Positions 25,943 through 36,380 of a stretch of DNA of 64,000 nucleotides are shown here, piece by piece; positions within the stretch are counted from its first letter, which is position 1; each line of letters opens with the position of its first letter. The position numbers and the translations under genes are program-made. The DNA comes from Nocardioides sp. Root682. GTDB taxonomy: Bacteria > Actinomycetota > Actinomycetes > Propionibacteriales > Nocardioidaceae. The notes below the pieces were generated by a model that saw only the letters and a list, made by a program, of their open reading frames with translations, did not search any database and was not told the DNA's origin. Location: NCBI RefSeq assembly GCF_001427795.1, contig NZ_LMHJ01000001.1, positions 1,101,773 to 1,165,772 on the forward strand. The letters run 5' to 3'.

Positions 25943-26650
25943 CTAGACAGCGCCGGCCTTGTAGCCGACGCCCCGCACGGTCAGGACGATCTCGGGGTGC
26001 TCGGGGTCGTGCTCCACCTTCGAACGGAGCCGCTGCACGTGGACGTTGACCAGCCGCGTGTCGGCTGCGTGGTGGTAGCCCCAGACCTCTTCGAGCAGCA
26101 GCTGCCGGGTGAAGACCTGGCCGGGCTTGCGGGCCAGGCACAGCAGCAGGTCGAACTCCAGCGGGGTCAGGAAGATCTCCACGCCGTCGCGGGTGACCGA
26201 GTGCCCGGCGACGTCGATCTCGAGGTTCTTGACCGTGAGCGTCTCCTGCGGGACGGCGTCGGTACGGCGTACCCGTGCCCGGATCCGCGCAACGAGCTCC
26301 TTCGGCTTGAACGGCTTGACGACGTAGTCGTCGGCGCCGGACTCCAGCCCGACCACCACGTCCACGGTGTCGCCCTTGGCCGTGAGCATCACGATGGGTA
26401 CGCCGGACTCGGCCCGGATCTCCTTGCAGACGTCGATGCCGTCCTTCCCGGGCAGCATCAGGTCCAGCAGGACCAGGTCGGGCCGGTAGTCACGGAAGTC
26501 GGCGAGGGCGAGGTCGCCCCGCGGGCACACGCGGCTCTCGAAGCCCTCCTGGGACAGCACGATGCCGAGCATCTCTGCCAGCGGTGCATCGTCGTCGACC
26601 ACGAGCACCCGCCCCCGGGTGGGGTACGACGGGCCGGCGGGAGGTGTCAT
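25943..26650 (-). CDS. mtrA: Response regulator MtrA
   Basis: 235 residues of the OmpR/PhoB class: receiver domain with VVDDDAP acidic pocket, phospho-acceptor Asp63 in LLDLMLPGKDG and the lysine in VVKPFKPKEL, followed by a winged-helix domain (LTPLEFDLLLCLARKPGQVF, ADTRLVNVHVQRLRSKVE). MtrA is the essential actinobacterial regulator of wall hydrolases and division timing. It is the first gene of mtrA-mtrB-lpqB. The ahcY terminator lies immediately upstream, so the operon promoter must be within about 70 bases or overlap that hairpin. Confidence 0.96.
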   Translation of the reverse strand: MTPPAGPSYPTRGRVLVVDDDAPLAEMLGIVLSQEGFESRVCPRGDLALADFRDYRPDLVLLDLMLPGKDGIDVCKEIRAESGVPIVMLTAKGDTVDVVVGLESGADDYVVKPFKPKELVARIRARVRRTDAVPQETLTVKNLEIDVAGHSVTRDGVEIFLTPLEFDLLLCLARKPGQVFTRQLLLEEVWGYHHAADTRLVNVHVQRLRSKVEHDPEHPEIVLTVRGVGYKAGAV

Positions 26651-26676
26651 GGGTCGATCCTAGGTGGGAGCAAGGC

Positions 26677-26711
26677 AGAAGCCCCGCACCCGTCGCGGGT
26701 GCGGGGCTTCT
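26677..26711 (-). terminator. ahcY terminator
   Basis: A perfect 16-bp stem (arm AGAAGCCCCGCACCCG) with a 3-base loop begins 10 bases beyond the ahcY stop codon and ends 27 bases before the mtrA start. This is the strongest intrinsic hairpin in the window. Confidence 0.85.
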
Positions 26712-26720
26712 GGCTACCTG

Positions 26721-28172
26721 TCAGTAGCGGTAGGCGTCGGACTTGAACGGGCCCTCGACCGGAACGCCGAGGTAGTCGGCCTGCTCCTGGGTCAGGGTCG
26801 TCAGCTCCACACCGAGGGCGTCGAGGTGCAGGCGGGCGACCTCTTCGTCGAGGTGCTTCGGCAGGACGTAGACGCCGATCGGGTACTCCTCGGTCTTCGT
26901 GAAGAGCTCGATCTGCGCCAGCACCTGGTTGGTGAAGGAGTTCGACATGACGAACGACGGGTGGCCGGTCGCGTTGCCGAGGTTGAGCAGACGGCCCTCG
27001 GACAGCACGATGACCTTCTTGCCGTCGGGGAAGATCCACTGGTGGACCTGCGGCTTGATCTCGTCCTTGACGATGCCTTCGATCTTGGCGAGACCGGCCA
27101 TGTTGATCTCGTTGTCGAAGTGGCCGATGTTGCCGACGATCGCCTGGTGCTTCATCTTCTCGAAGTGCTCGACCCGGATGATGTCGAAGTTGCCCGTCGT
27201 GGTGATGAAGATGTCGGCGTACTCGACGACGGACTCGAGGCGCTTGACCTCGTAGCCGTCCATCGCTGCCTGCAGCGCGCAGATCGGGTCGATCTCGGTG
27301 ATGATGACGCGAGCACCCTGGCCGCGGAGCGACTCGGCGGAGCCCTTGCCCACGTCGCCGTAGCCACAGACGACGGCGACCTTGCCGCCGATCATGACGT
27401 CGGTGCCGCGGTTGATGCCGTCGATGAGCGAGTGGCGGCAGCCGTACTTGTTGTCGAACTTCGACTTGGTGACCGAGTCGTTGACGTTGATCGCCGGGAA
27501 GAGGAGCGAGCCCTCCTTGAAGCGGTCGTACAGGCGCAGCACACCGGTGGTGGTCTCCTCGGAGACACCCTTGATGGCGTTCGCGATGTTGGTCCAGCGC
27601 GTCGGGTTGTTCTCGAGCGAACGAGCGAGGACCCGGAGGACCTCCTTGTACTCCTCGTTGTCGGTCGAGTCCTGGCCGGGAACCGCGCCGGCCTTCTCGA
27701 ACTCGACACCCTTGTGGACGAGCAGCGTGATGTCGCCGCCGTCGTCGAGGAGCATGTTCGGGCCGATCAGGTTGCCGGCCTCGTCCCTGAAGTCGAAGAC
27801 CTTCTCGGCTTCGTCCCAGTACTCCGCGAGCGACTCACCCTTCCAGGCGAAGACCGGGGTCCCCTTGGGGTCCTCGGGGGTGCCGCCGGTCTCGGGGCGG
27901 CCGACGACGACGGCCGCGGCCGCGTGGTCCTGGGTGGAGAAGATGTTGCAGGTGGCCCAACGGACCTCGGCGCCGAGCGAGACCAGGGTCTCGATGAGCA
28001 CGCCGGTCTGGATGGTCATGTGCAGGGAGCCGGCGATCCGGGCACCCTTCAGCGGCTGGGCGTCGCCGTACGACGTACGCAGCGAAACGAGGCCGGGCAT
28101 CTCGTGCTCGGCGAGGGTGAGCTCCTTGCGGCCGAACTCGGCCAGGCTCAGGTCAGCAACCTTGTAGTCCAT
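26721..28172 (-). CDS. ahcY: S-adenosylhomocysteine hydrolase
   Basis: 483 residues. It converts S-adenosylhomocysteine to adenosine and homocysteine with bound NAD, regenerating the methyl cycle. Visible marks: [14 protein letters not shown] near the substrate pocket, [11 protein letters not shown] with the catalytic lysine, the NAD site [18 protein letters not shown], and the C-terminal lid SDAYRY. The insertion of about 40 residues is usual in actinobacterial enzymes. The ATG at 28172 matches the family start ([17 protein letters not shown]). It feeds homocysteine to the cystathionine beta-synthase at 41-42 kb, but the genes are not linked. Confidence 0.97.
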   Translation of the reverse strand: MDYKVADLSLAEFGRKELTLAEHEMPGLVSLRTSYGDAQPLKGARIAGSLHMTIQTGVLIETLVSLGAEVRWATCNIFSTQDHAAAAVVVGRPETGGTPEDPKGTPVFAWKGESLAEYWDEAEKVFDFRDEAGNLIGPNMLLDDGGDITLLVHKGVEFEKAGAVPGQDSTDNEEYKEVLRVLARSLENNPTRWTNIANAIKGVSEETTTGVLRLYDRFKEGSLLFPAINVNDSVTKSKFDNKYGCRHSLIDGINRGTDVMIGGKVAVVCGYGDVGKGSAESLRGQGARVIITEIDPICALQAAMDGYEVKRLESVVEYADIFITTTGNFDIIRVEHFEKMKHQAIVGNIGHFDNEINMAGLAKIEGIVKDEIKPQVHQWIFPDGKKVIVLSEGRLLNLGNATGHPSFVMSNSFTNQVLAQIELFTKTEEYPIGVYVLPKHLDEEVARLHLDALGVELTTLTQEQADYLGVPVEGPFKSDAYRY

Positions 28173-28334
28173 GAAAAGGGGTCCTCGAGGATCGAGTGTT
28201 TCGTGGTCCATGCGGCGCATCTGCGCTCTGCCGGGGTCTCCCGCGCATGACACAGGACACCTTACAAGCGGGATTCGACGCGCGGGGAATCATCGGGAAG
28301 GCGGTGTCGTGCCGGGGGTCCGGAGGGGCGGTAA

Positions 28335-28853
<519 letters not shown>

Positions 28854-28920
28854 GGGCCCGGGTCTCGCCAGGCTCGGCCACCGGGGGCGGCGGCGTCCCC
28901 ACCACCTAGAATCTCCTCAC

Positions 28921-29859
28921 GTGACTGCCGCATGGGGCTTCGGCCTGACGACGTACGCCGCCGACCAGACCGTTCTCGACGTCTGGTTCCCGACCCCGGC
29001 TCTCGGCGAGAAGCCTGCTGACGCGGCGGCTCCGGCCGACCTGGTCGCGCTCGAGGGCGCCGACGAGGCACGGGGGGTGACCCGCAAGGTCGACCTCGTC
29101 GAGATCGCCGACCTGACCGACGCGCCCGCCGGCACCACCGACGTGTGGCTGCGCCTGCACCTGCTCTCGCACCGCCTGGTCGCGCCCCACGGGCAGAACC
29201 TCGATGGCATCTTCGGCCTGCTGACCAACGTCGTGTGGACCTCCGCCGGTCCGTGCGCCATCGAGGGCTTCGAGCTCACCCGCGCCCGCCTGCAGGCCGC
29301 GGGCAAGCACGTCACGGTCCACGGGATCGACAAGTTCCCGCGCCTGGTCGACTACGTCATCCCCGGCGGAGTGCGCATCGCCGACGCCGACCGGGTCCGC
29401 CTCGGCGCGCACCTGGCCGAGGGCACCACCGTCATGCACGAGGGCTTCGTCAACTTCAACGCCGGCACGCTCGGCACCTCGATGGTCGAGGGCCGGATCT
29501 CGGCCGGCGTCGTCGTCGGGGACGGCTCCGACGTGGGCGGCGGCGCCTCGATCATGGGCACCCTGTCGGGCGGTGGCAAGGAGGTCGTCTCGATCGGCCA
29601 GCGCTGCCTGCTGGGCGCCAACGCCGGCATCGGCATCTCGCTCGGCGACGACTGCGTCGTCGAGGCGGGTTGCTACGTCACTGCTGGCACCAAGGTCACC
29701 GTGCTCGAGCCCGGCAAGGAACCGCGCGTCATCAAGGCGCGCGAGCTCTCCGGCGCCAGCAACGTGCTGTTCCGCCGCAACTCGGTCTCCGGCGCCATCG
29801 AGGCAGCGCCGTGGCAGGGCGACGGCATCGCCCTCAACGCCGCTCTGCACGCCAACTGA
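28921..29859 (+). CDS. dapD: Tetrahydrodipicolinate N-succinyltransferase
   Basis: 312 residues of the actinobacterial DapD type (opening [20 protein letters not shown]). It succinylates tetrahydrodipicolinate in the lysine/diaminopimelate pathway. The left-handed beta-helix region is visible from about residue 150 ([60 protein letters not shown]). Start is GTG at 28921. DapC, the next enzyme, is encoded about 9 kb away at 38 kb. DAP is needed for the peptidoglycan made by the elongasome genes here. Confidence 0.95.
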   Translation: MTAAWGFGLTTYAADQTVLDVWFPTPALGEKPADAAAPADLVALEGADEARGVTRKVDLVEIADLTDAPAGTTDVWLRLHLLSHRLVAPHGQNLDGIFGLLTNVVWTSAGPCAIEGFELTRARLQAAGKHVTVHGIDKFPRLVDYVIPGGVRIADADRVRLGAHLAEGTTVMHEGFVNFNAGTLGTSMVEGRISAGVVVGDGSDVGGGASIMGTLSGGGKEVVSIGQRCLLGANAGIGISLGDDCVVEAGCYVTAGTKVTVLEPGKEPRVIKARELSGASNVLFRRNSVSGAIEAAPWQGDGIALNAALHAN

Positions 29860-29900
29860 CGGCCCCCGTCCGTCACCAGCACTCACGCAGACTGGGAGCC

Positions 29901-30860
29901 GTGAAGCGCAGGGCAACGTCGGTCGTCGTCGGTATCGCCGTGCTGGCGACCGTCGTCGGTGTCGGCATTGCCGTGCTCAAGGTGACCGACGACCTGGTCG
30001 GCGGCCCGGACGGCGACTGCAAGGTCACCGTCGATCAGCACAGCGTCAAGATCGATGCCGAACAGGCCGAGTACGCGTCCCTGATCGCCTCGATCGCCGT
30101 ACGACGTGGCCTGCCTGCGCGAGCCGCCTCGATCGCCCTGGCCACCGCCTACCAGGAGTCGAAGCTCGACAACATCGACTACGGCGACCGCGACTCCATC
30201 GGCCTCTTCCAGCAGCGCCCGTCGCAGGGCTGGGGCACCCGCGAACAGATCCTCGACCCGGTCTACGCCACGAATGCGTTCTACGACGCGCTGGTCAAGA
30301 TCGACGGCTACGAGGACATGGAGATCACCGTCGCCGCGCAGAAGGTCCAGCGGTCGGCCTTTCCCGACGCGTACGCCGACCACGAGGCCGACGGCCGGGC
30401 CCTGGCCTCAGCCCTGGCCGGCTACTCCCCCGCCACGTTCACCTGTGACCTCGACGGCGGTGCTCCGTCCGTCAGCGACGAGCTGATGCCGAACGGCCTC
30501 ACGGCGCGTGCCGATGCCACCCGCAAGGACCTGCTGAAGCGCTTCGGCAACCTCAAGCTCGGCGGCTACGCGCCCGGTGGCGTCGACAGCGGCCACATGG
30601 ACGGCTCCGCGCACTACGAAGGCCGCGCCATCGACGTGTTCGTGCGGCCGATCAATGCAGCCAACAACATCCGTGGCTGGGCGATGGCGCACTACCTGGT
30701 GGCCAACGCCGCGCGTCTCGACGTCCGCACCGTCATCTTCGACGACCGGATCTGGACCGCTGGCCGCGAGGGCTGGCGCGACTACGACCCGCCCGACTCA
30801 TCGGGTGACATCAAGATCCTCGAGCACCGCGACCACGTGCACGTCGACGTGTTCAGCTGA
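29901..30860 (+). CDS. Membrane-anchored cell-wall hydrolase: SLT-like plus VanY-like domains
   Basis: 319 residues. An N-terminal helix (VVVGIAVLATVVGVGIAVL) anchors the protein outside the membrane. Residues about 50-165 look like a lysozyme-type transglycosylase, with the likely catalytic Glu86 in AYQESKLDNIDYGDRDSIGL and the phrase LFQQRPSQGWGT. Residues about 190-319 match M15-type D,D-carboxypeptidases: SAHYEGRAID supplies the SxHxxGxAxD zinc motif and DHVHVDVF the last histidine. Both glycan and peptide cleavage are therefore possible. Start is GTG at 29901. Homologues are sometimes mislabelled heavy metal transporter; nothing here supports transport. Confidence 0.8.
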   Translation: MKRRATSVVVGIAVLATVVGVGIAVLKVTDDLVGGPDGDCKVTVDQHSVKIDAEQAEYASLIASIAVRRGLPARAASIALATAYQESKLDNIDYGDRDSIGLFQQRPSQGWGTREQILDPVYATNAFYDALVKIDGYEDMEITVAAQKVQRSAFPDAYADHEADGRALASALAGYSPATFTCDLDGGAPSVSDELMPNGLTARADATRKDLLKRFGNLKLGGYAPGGVDSGHMDGSAHYEGRAIDVFVRPINAANNIRGWAMAHYLVANAARLDVRTVIFDDRIWTAGREGWRDYDPPDSSGDIKILEHRDHVHVDVFS

Positions 30861-30864
30861 TCCG

Positions 30865-31626
30865 TCATCCCGTCTGGGGATAGGTGTCGATGGTGTTGCC
30901 GATCCATGCGCCGTTGACCAGGTTGAAGCCGAGAAGCTCCTGCTCGTCCATCTCCGCGTGGATCACCCAGCCGCAGGCGTAGGTGCCGAGACCCGGCACC
31001 CACAACGCCTTCGTACGCCAGCACGAGTTCGTCCTCGGCTGTGCCTGACCGTGCATCTTCATGATCGCGATGTCGCGCTGGAGAGCCTGGACCAGGGGCG
31101 GCGACAGATAGGGAGCCACTTCGTTCCACTTGTCTGCCCAGCCGAGCGCGAAGATCTTGTTGGTGCGGGCTTCGAGGTTCTTCCTGGTCTGGTAGTTCGT
31201 CCTCGACGTCGCGACGCTCTTGTTGACGGCGAGCCAGCGGCCGTCCACCTTGCGGAAGTAGAGCCACCACGACTCGTCGACCTCCCACTGGTTCACGTCA
31301 ATGGCTGCGCGGCACGCGTACACGGTGTCACCAGGACGACTCGCGACGCTCTTGCGGCACGACGGCGTGGCCCGCTCCCAGCGCCGGTTGCCGCCGACGT
31401 CGATGAGGAAGCTGACCATCGTCGGCGTCGCGAGCGCAGGCAGCTGCACCCTGTCTCGCCGGTTGGCGAGGCCGACGACCCGTCGCGCCCGAGCAGCGAT
31501 GTCGGCGGCCGTGATCGCGCTGACGGCCTGCGTCTGCACCGCAGGAGCGACCTCGGCCGATGCGCGTGGCACGGCGAGGACAGACGGAACCAGGACGAGG
31601 GCGAACAACCCGAGAAGTCGCTTCAT
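30865..31626 (-). CDS. Secreted two-repeat protein, family unknown (copy A)
   Basis: 253 residues with a Sec signal peptide (MKRLLGLFALVLVPSVLAVP, cleavage near ASA). The mature part has two similar units: one around IAARARRVVGLANRRD...SCRKSVASRPGDTVYAC and one around LEARTNKIFALGWADKWNEVAPYL...SCWRTKALWVPGLGTYACGW. Each has a pair of cysteines that could form a disulphide, separated by the phrase WWLYFRKVDGRWLAVNKSV. A paralogue with nearly the same signal peptide and the same Cys motif lies at 37445-38173. No known domain is recognised. Confidence 0.75.
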   Translation of the reverse strand: MKRLLGLFALVLVPSVLAVPRASAEVAPAVQTQAVSAITAADIAARARRVVGLANRRDRVQLPALATPTMVSFLIDVGGNRRWERATPSCRKSVASRPGDTVYACRAAIDVNQWEVDESWWLYFRKVDGRWLAVNKSVATSRTNYQTRKNLEARTNKIFALGWADKWNEVAPYLSPPLVQALQRDIAIMKMHGQAQPRTNSCWRTKALWVPGLGTYACGWVIHAEMDEQELLGFNLVNGAWIGNTIDTYPQTG

Positions 31627-31666
31627 CCCGCGATGCTAGCCCCGCCCCGCGAGCGACCGGGCGAGA

Positions 31667-34228
31667 TCAGCGCACCACCCGCACTGTCGTCACAGTGGTG
31701 CGCGAGCCGACCCGCGTACCGATGTTCCACAGGGCGTGACTGCTCATCGCCCTGGTGAACGTCACGCCGAGGGCCCACTTGTCCTTGCCGATGCGCTGGA
31801 ACGCGACATTGCCGCCCTGGGGCTGGTGCGGTGCCGGGGTCGCGTAGACGTAGGTCGGGCGCTTCGTCGAGGAGACGAGCAGCGTGTACGTGCGGCCGCG
31901 GTGGACGACGTACTGCCCGTTCCTCATCGATGCCCCGCTGATCGCCACCTTGGTGATCCGGGCGACGAGGCGGGTGCTGCTGCGGTTGCCGGCCTTGTCC
32001 GTCGCGGTGGCGACATAGACCACGCGGCGTCCGCTCGTCGTCCGCTTCACCGTGCAGGTCGCGACGCCGGACAGCTTGTCGCTCGCGCGGCAGCCAGCGG
32101 TCGGGCCGGCGGCGAAGTACGTCGCACCGGCCCGCACACCAGTGATGCGGACAGCCGGGCGAACCCGGTCGATGTTGATGCCGCTGATGACGGCCGTGGA
32201 GGCGCCGCCATCGACAGCGATGATCGTGCGGGTGACCGACTGACCGGCGCCGTTGCCGGACAGCGTCACCGGTGCCGGACACTCGTCCGTCAGCTCGGCA
32301 CTGGTCTCCTCACAGTCGAAGGTCACCGTCACCGGGGCGGAGTACCAGCCGTTGCGAGGTGCCTTCGTGCTCGACACGGAGGCGGTGACGACGGGGTCCC
32401 GACGTGAGGTCGACGCGGACGAACCGGTGAAGGCTGCGTCGCCCGAGTAGACCGCCGTGACCTCCTGCGTGCTGCCGGAGGGCACCACCTGGGCCAGGGT
32501 CGCGGTGCCGTCCCCGGTGACCGGAGCGCCGCCGATCGCGGTCCCTCCGACGAAGAACTGGACCGTCCCGGTGGGGACGCCTGATCCCGGTGCCGTCACC
32601 GTCACGGTCGAGACCACGGCGGTTGCGCCCACCGACACGGTCGACGTGGTCGCTGCCTGGCTCACCATCAGGCTCTGCGGGGTGGCACTCGATCCGGCGT
32701 AGGTGCTGTCCTCGGTCGGGGTGAAGACCGCGCTGACGGGGTGTGCGCCGACCGCGAGACCGGCTCCGGCGAGGTCAGCGCTGGTCGCCTCGCCGTCCTC
32801 GTCGATCACGACCGGGTCACCCAGTGCGGCCCCGTCGACGGTGAACTGGACGCTTCCCGCGTCGGTGCCACTGATCGTGGCGGTGGCGGTCACCGCCTCG
32901 CCGTGGACGACGGCGTCCGACGCCAGCACCAGGGCGGTGGTCGTCCCCACGAGGTCGATGTCGAACTGCTGGGTCGCCGTCACGGCGGCCGTGTGCTCGT
33001 CGTCGCCGGCCTGGTCGGCGGCGATGACACAGGTCCCCTCGGCGTCGAAGGACACCGTGCCGTCGCTGACCGAACAGGCGTCGTTGGTCGTGGCGGGGTC
33101 GACCGAGAAGGTGACCGGCTCGCCCGACGTACCGCCGGTGGCGCTCACGGCGTAGCTGCCGCCGATCGTGGCGTCCGAGGGCACCGTCGAGGTGAAGGTG
33201 ATCTCCTGGCTGGCGAACGGGGCAATCACCGAGATCGTACCGTCGGTACCGTTCGAGACGTAGACCCGGTGCGTGGCCGGGTCCACCTCCACCCCCACCG
33301 GGTAGTGACCCACCGCGACCGTGCCAATGACGTCGTGGGTGGACTGGTCGATCACGGAGACCGTGTCGTCGTTGCGGTTGGTCACGTAGGCGACGTGCGT
33401 CTCCTGGTCCACGGCGATGTCCGAGGGCCCGCTGCCGGCGCTGAAGACACCGGCGTTCGTGTCGTCGGTCGTGTCGATCATCGAGACGACCTCGGCGTTG
33501 TTGTTGATGACGTAGGCACTGTCGGTGCTGGGGTCGACGGTGACCTGGATCGGACCCGCGAAGCCCCCGATGCTCTTCTCGTGGCTGGTCCCGGCGACCA
33601 CCTCGACCGTGCCGCCGAACAGGGTGGAGGCGTACGCCTTGTGGTTGACCGGGTCGACGTCGATCGCCCAGGGCCGGCTGTTCGGCTGGCCGACGTGCGT
33701 GACCGTCGCCGGGACCTCGGTCGGGTCCACGACGGCGATCGTCTGGGAGTCGTAGTTGGTGACGTAGACCAGGTGGGTACCGGGGTCGGCGGCCACGGCG
33801 ATGGGGTTGGAGAACCCGCCGATCGTGTCCACGACGGTGTTGGTGGTCGTGTCGATGACGGTGAGCACACCGCCGCCGAGGACATAGGCACGGTGCGTGA
33901 CGACGTCGATGGCCATCCGCCCGGGAGCGTGGCCGATCGCGATCGAGTCCACGACGACGTTGGTGGTCAGGTCGACCACGTCCACCGCTTGCGCCGCGGA
34001 GTCCGAGACGTAGAGGGAGCCGCTGTCCGGTTCGACGGCCAGCCCGTCTCCCCCCGACGTGCCGATCGGAACCGTCGCGATCACGGCGTACGACGTCGCG
34101 GCGCTCGCCGGGGGCGCCGAGCCGAGGGCCAGGGCACCGGCGGCCAGCGCGACGGCAACGGCACCGACGAGGGGCTTGCGGGTACGGAAGGATGCCGAGG
34201 CGCAGTTGCCGCCCGAGTCGTGATGCAT
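31667..34228 (-). CDS. Secreted YVTN beta-propeller / Ig-like surface protein
   Basis: 853 residues: signal peptide ending about residue 43 (APPASAA), then a run of YVTN-type beta-propeller blades up to about residue 330 (repeated phrases such as VAVDPGTHLVYVTNYDSQTI, VEVDPATHRVYVSNGTDG), followed by Ig-like modules (EITFTSTVPSDATIGGSYAV; bacterial Ig repeats with VSVGATAVVSTVTVTAPGSG) and a C-terminal beta-rich domain. No LPXTG sorting signal or membrane anchor is visible. It is likely secreted or loosely wall-bound, with a binding or adhesion role. Start at ATG 34228 is preferred to a GTG at 34285. Confidence 0.8.
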   Translation of the reverse strand: MHHDSGGNCASASFRTRKPLVGAVAVALAAGALALGSAPPASAATSYAVIATVPIGTSGGDGLAVEPDSGSLYVSDSAAQAVDVVDLTTNVVVDSIAIGHAPGRMAIDVVTHRAYVLGGGVLTVIDTTTNTVVDTIGGFSNPIAVAADPGTHLVYVTNYDSQTIAVVDPTEVPATVTHVGQPNSRPWAIDVDPVNHKAYASTLFGGTVEVVAGTSHEKSIGGFAGPIQVTVDPSTDSAYVINNNAEVVSMIDTTDDTNAGVFSAGSGPSDIAVDQETHVAYVTNRNDDTVSVIDQSTHDVIGTVAVGHYPVGVEVDPATHRVYVSNGTDGTISVIAPFASQEITFTSTVPSDATIGGSYAVSATGGTSGEPVTFSVDPATTNDACSVSDGTVSFDAEGTCVIAADQAGDDEHTAAVTATQQFDIDLVGTTTALVLASDAVVHGEAVTATATISGTDAGSVQFTVDGAALGDPVVIDEDGEATSADLAGAGLAVGAHPVSAVFTPTEDSTYAGSSATPQSLMVSQAATTSTVSVGATAVVSTVTVTAPGSGVPTGTVQFFVGGTAIGGAPVTGDGTATLAQVVPSGSTQEVTAVYSGDAAFTGSSASTSRRDPVVTASVSSTKAPRNGWYSAPVTVTFDCEETSAELTDECPAPVTLSGNGAGQSVTRTIIAVDGGASTAVISGINIDRVRPAVRITGVRAGATYFAAGPTAGCRASDKLSGVATCTVKRTTSGRRVVYVATATDKAGNRSSTRLVARITKVAISGASMRNGQYVVHRGRTYTLLVSSTKRPTYVYATPAPHQPQGGNVAFQRIGKDKWALGVTFTRAMSSHALWNIGTRVGSRTTVTTVRVVR

Positions 34229-34360
34229 GGTGGGGGTCCCTTGAGTAGGTGGGCCGACCATGGGGGTCGACCTCGCCACCGTCACACCGATGGGTCAGGG
34301 CCACCCGCGTTTTGGAGATGTCTCTCCAGTTTCTGACCGATCGGCCATGCGGCCGTGGCC

Positions 34361-36304
34361 TCAACTGCCCATGTCGACCCGCCAGTCGAGCGGCGTGACC
34401 GGATCCGGTCGATAGCTGCAGGACGTTCCCGTGCGCACCGCCCCGTCGAGATGTCCACCCAGCTCGGGAAGCACCTCGCTGATCCGGGCCAGGGCATAGC
34501 GCAGGGACCGGGTGACGCTGGTGCGCGCACGCTCGACGGTGCCGGCCGACGTACGGGCCCGGCCGCCGAGGCCGACGGCGCTCGAGAGCTCTGCCATCAG
34601 GTAGTCGCGGTCGCGCTCGGCAAGGATCCGGCGGGCCTCGTCACAGTCCCGATCGGCCTCCGCGAGGTCGTCCTCGACGTCAGCGAGCCGACGGCGGTAC
34701 GCCGCGCGCGCCTCGTCGTCGAGAACGGGCAGTCCCGCTTCCACGATCCCGGCGCCGGCCAGGTCGAGGACGTGGAACTCCTTGCCCGGTGCAGCAACCA
34801 GCGTGGCCAACAGCCGCACGCCCTTCAGGTCCGGCACCCAGGCCCGGCGGTCGCGACAGCCCACGTCCCACCGGTCGCCGGAGCGCACCAGGAATGCGGC
34901 AGTCGCGTTGGCCGGCCCTGGCGCCAGGGGTTCCCGCTCCACCGCACCCAGGAGCACCTCCACGGCCAGGGCGCGGTGCTCCGCCCCGAACTCCCGGAAG
35001 CCGGTGACCGCCGACCGCCACTCCATCGCAGCCAGGTCCTCGGCTCCGGTGGCGCGACGGGCATGCCCGAGCACGACCCGCGCCGTCGCGACGTCGTACG
35101 GCGCCCCGAGGTCGGCCCAGCACGCGACGGCTGTCTGCGCCGGCTCGATGGCAGTATCAGGCGTGCCTGCGACGAGCGCAGCGCGCGCACGGGCCAGCGC
35201 GGCCTCGGCGCGCACCACCGGGCTCGGGTAGCGGGCCTGGATCGCGGTGAGCCCCTCGGCCGCCTCGTCGGCTCCCGCCCTGTCGCCACGCGCCTCGGCG
35301 ATCTCGGACCGGGCGGCGAGCAACGGGGCCAGGCGCAGGTCGCCGAAGGGTGGGCGCTCCTTCCAGGGCACCTCCATCGGGTGGTCCATCTCGCCGCGCA
35401 CCATCTCCTCGGCGACATCGGCGCGACCCTGCGCCAGCCGCACGAGCGCCAGCCCCGGTTGCGGCGACCAGGCTCGCTCGTGGGCTTCGAGGTAGGCCTC
35501 CTCGGCACCGACGAGGTCACCCCGGCGCAGCCGGATGTTGCCGAGCTCGACCAGCGGCCAACCGAATTCGCGGCGCATCCACGGCCGCAGCTCGACGCAG
35601 GCAGCCAGCGCCTCCTCCTCGGCGGCCGCGGCCGGACCGGAGACCCGCAACAGCTCGGCACGGTGGATCCGGCACCGACCGTTCGTCCCGCCGAACGCCC
35701 GGCCCTCACGCCACCGGTCCATGACCTCGGTCCACTCCTGCGCCCGGTCGTGCCGACCGAGCCACTGCGCGGCGCAGATCAGCTCGCAGTAGACGTTCCC
35801 GGTGGTGAGGGGGTCGAACGATCCGGCGCCCAGGTCCACCGCCAGCTCGTCGAGCATCGCGATCCCGCGGTCGACGTCGCCCGCGTGAATCGCCAGCCGG
35901 GCCAGAGCCGTCCGCCCCAGGCCGTGCGCCGGACCGACCCCGAACCGCTGGCCGAGCTCGACGGCCTCCAGCGCGGGCGCGAGCGCCGACTCCGGGTCGC
36001 CCGACAGGAACCGTTCGTAGGTCGCAATGATCGCCAGCAACGCGTGCACCGGGCCGACCGGTGCGTCACCGAGCGACCGTCTCGAGCGGGTCGCCCAGCC
36101 GCGGACCGGCGCCATCAGGCCGGTCTCACACAGCAGGTTGAGGGCGACCATCGCAGCCGCCCGCGCGGCATCGACCGTTTCGCCGGCGGCCGACTGGACG
36201 TCGTACAAGCGCTCCCAGGCGGCGATCGAGGCCTCGAACTCGCCTGCTTCGTAGGCCGCCATCGCCTGCTGCTCCAGTGCGGCGGGAGTGGCCGGGGTCG
36301 TCAC
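34361..36304 (-). CDS. TPR-repeat transcriptional regulator-like protein
   Basis: 647 residues. Most of the protein is TPR-like helical repeats (for example ALEQQAMAAYEAGEFEASIA, LGNIRLRRGDLVGAEEAYLEAH). The C-terminal 170 residues form the module WVPDLKGVRLLATLVAAPGK ... VGLGGRARTSAGTVERARTS ... VRTGTSCSYRPD, which elsewhere follows adenylate cyclase/AAA-LuxR regulators and is winged-helix-like. No ATPase domain is present. The start is GTG at 36304 without a ribosome site, so leaderless translation is possible. It diverges from a cupin gene across a 76-base gap that holds three GTGAC/GTCAC half-sites. Confidence 0.7.
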   Translation of the reverse strand: MTTPATPAALEQQAMAAYEAGEFEASIAAWERLYDVQSAAGETVDAARAAAMVALNLLCETGLMAPVRGWATRSRRSLGDAPVGPVHALLAIIATYERFLSGDPESALAPALEAVELGQRFGVGPAHGLGRTALARLAIHAGDVDRGIAMLDELAVDLGAGSFDPLTTGNVYCELICAAQWLGRHDRAQEWTEVMDRWREGRAFGGTNGRCRIHRAELLRVSGPAAAAEEEALAACVELRPWMRREFGWPLVELGNIRLRRGDLVGAEEAYLEAHERAWSPQPGLALVRLAQGRADVAEEMVRGEMDHPMEVPWKERPPFGDLRLAPLLAARSEIAEARGDRAGADEAAEGLTAIQARYPSPVVRAEAALARARAALVAGTPDTAIEPAQTAVACWADLGAPYDVATARVVLGHARRATGAEDLAAMEWRSAVTGFREFGAEHRALAVEVLLGAVEREPLAPGPANATAAFLVRSGDRWDVGCRDRRAWVPDLKGVRLLATLVAAPGKEFHVLDLAGAGIVEAGLPVLDDEARAAYRRRLADVEDDLAEADRDCDEARRILAERDRDYLMAELSSAVGLGGRARTSAGTVERARTSVTRSLRYALARISEVLPELGGHLDGAVRTGTSCSYRPDPVTPLDWRVDMGS

Positions 36305-36330
36305 TGTCGCATTGTGACACCGCTTGTCAC
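36300..36330. promoter_or_regulatory. Candidate operator in the TPR regulator/cupin gap
   Basis: GTCAC, GTGAC and GTCAC half-sites occur at 36300, 36314 and 36326, giving the inverted repeats GTCAC-N9-GTGAC and GTGAC-N7-GTCAC. The first half-site covers the GTG start of the regulator. Placement suits autoregulation of the divergent pair. Confidence 0.5.
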
Positions 36331-36380
36331 GCCAAGGAGGTGAAGCAGTTCCCCCAACATCCAGTCACCAGGAGCCCGCC

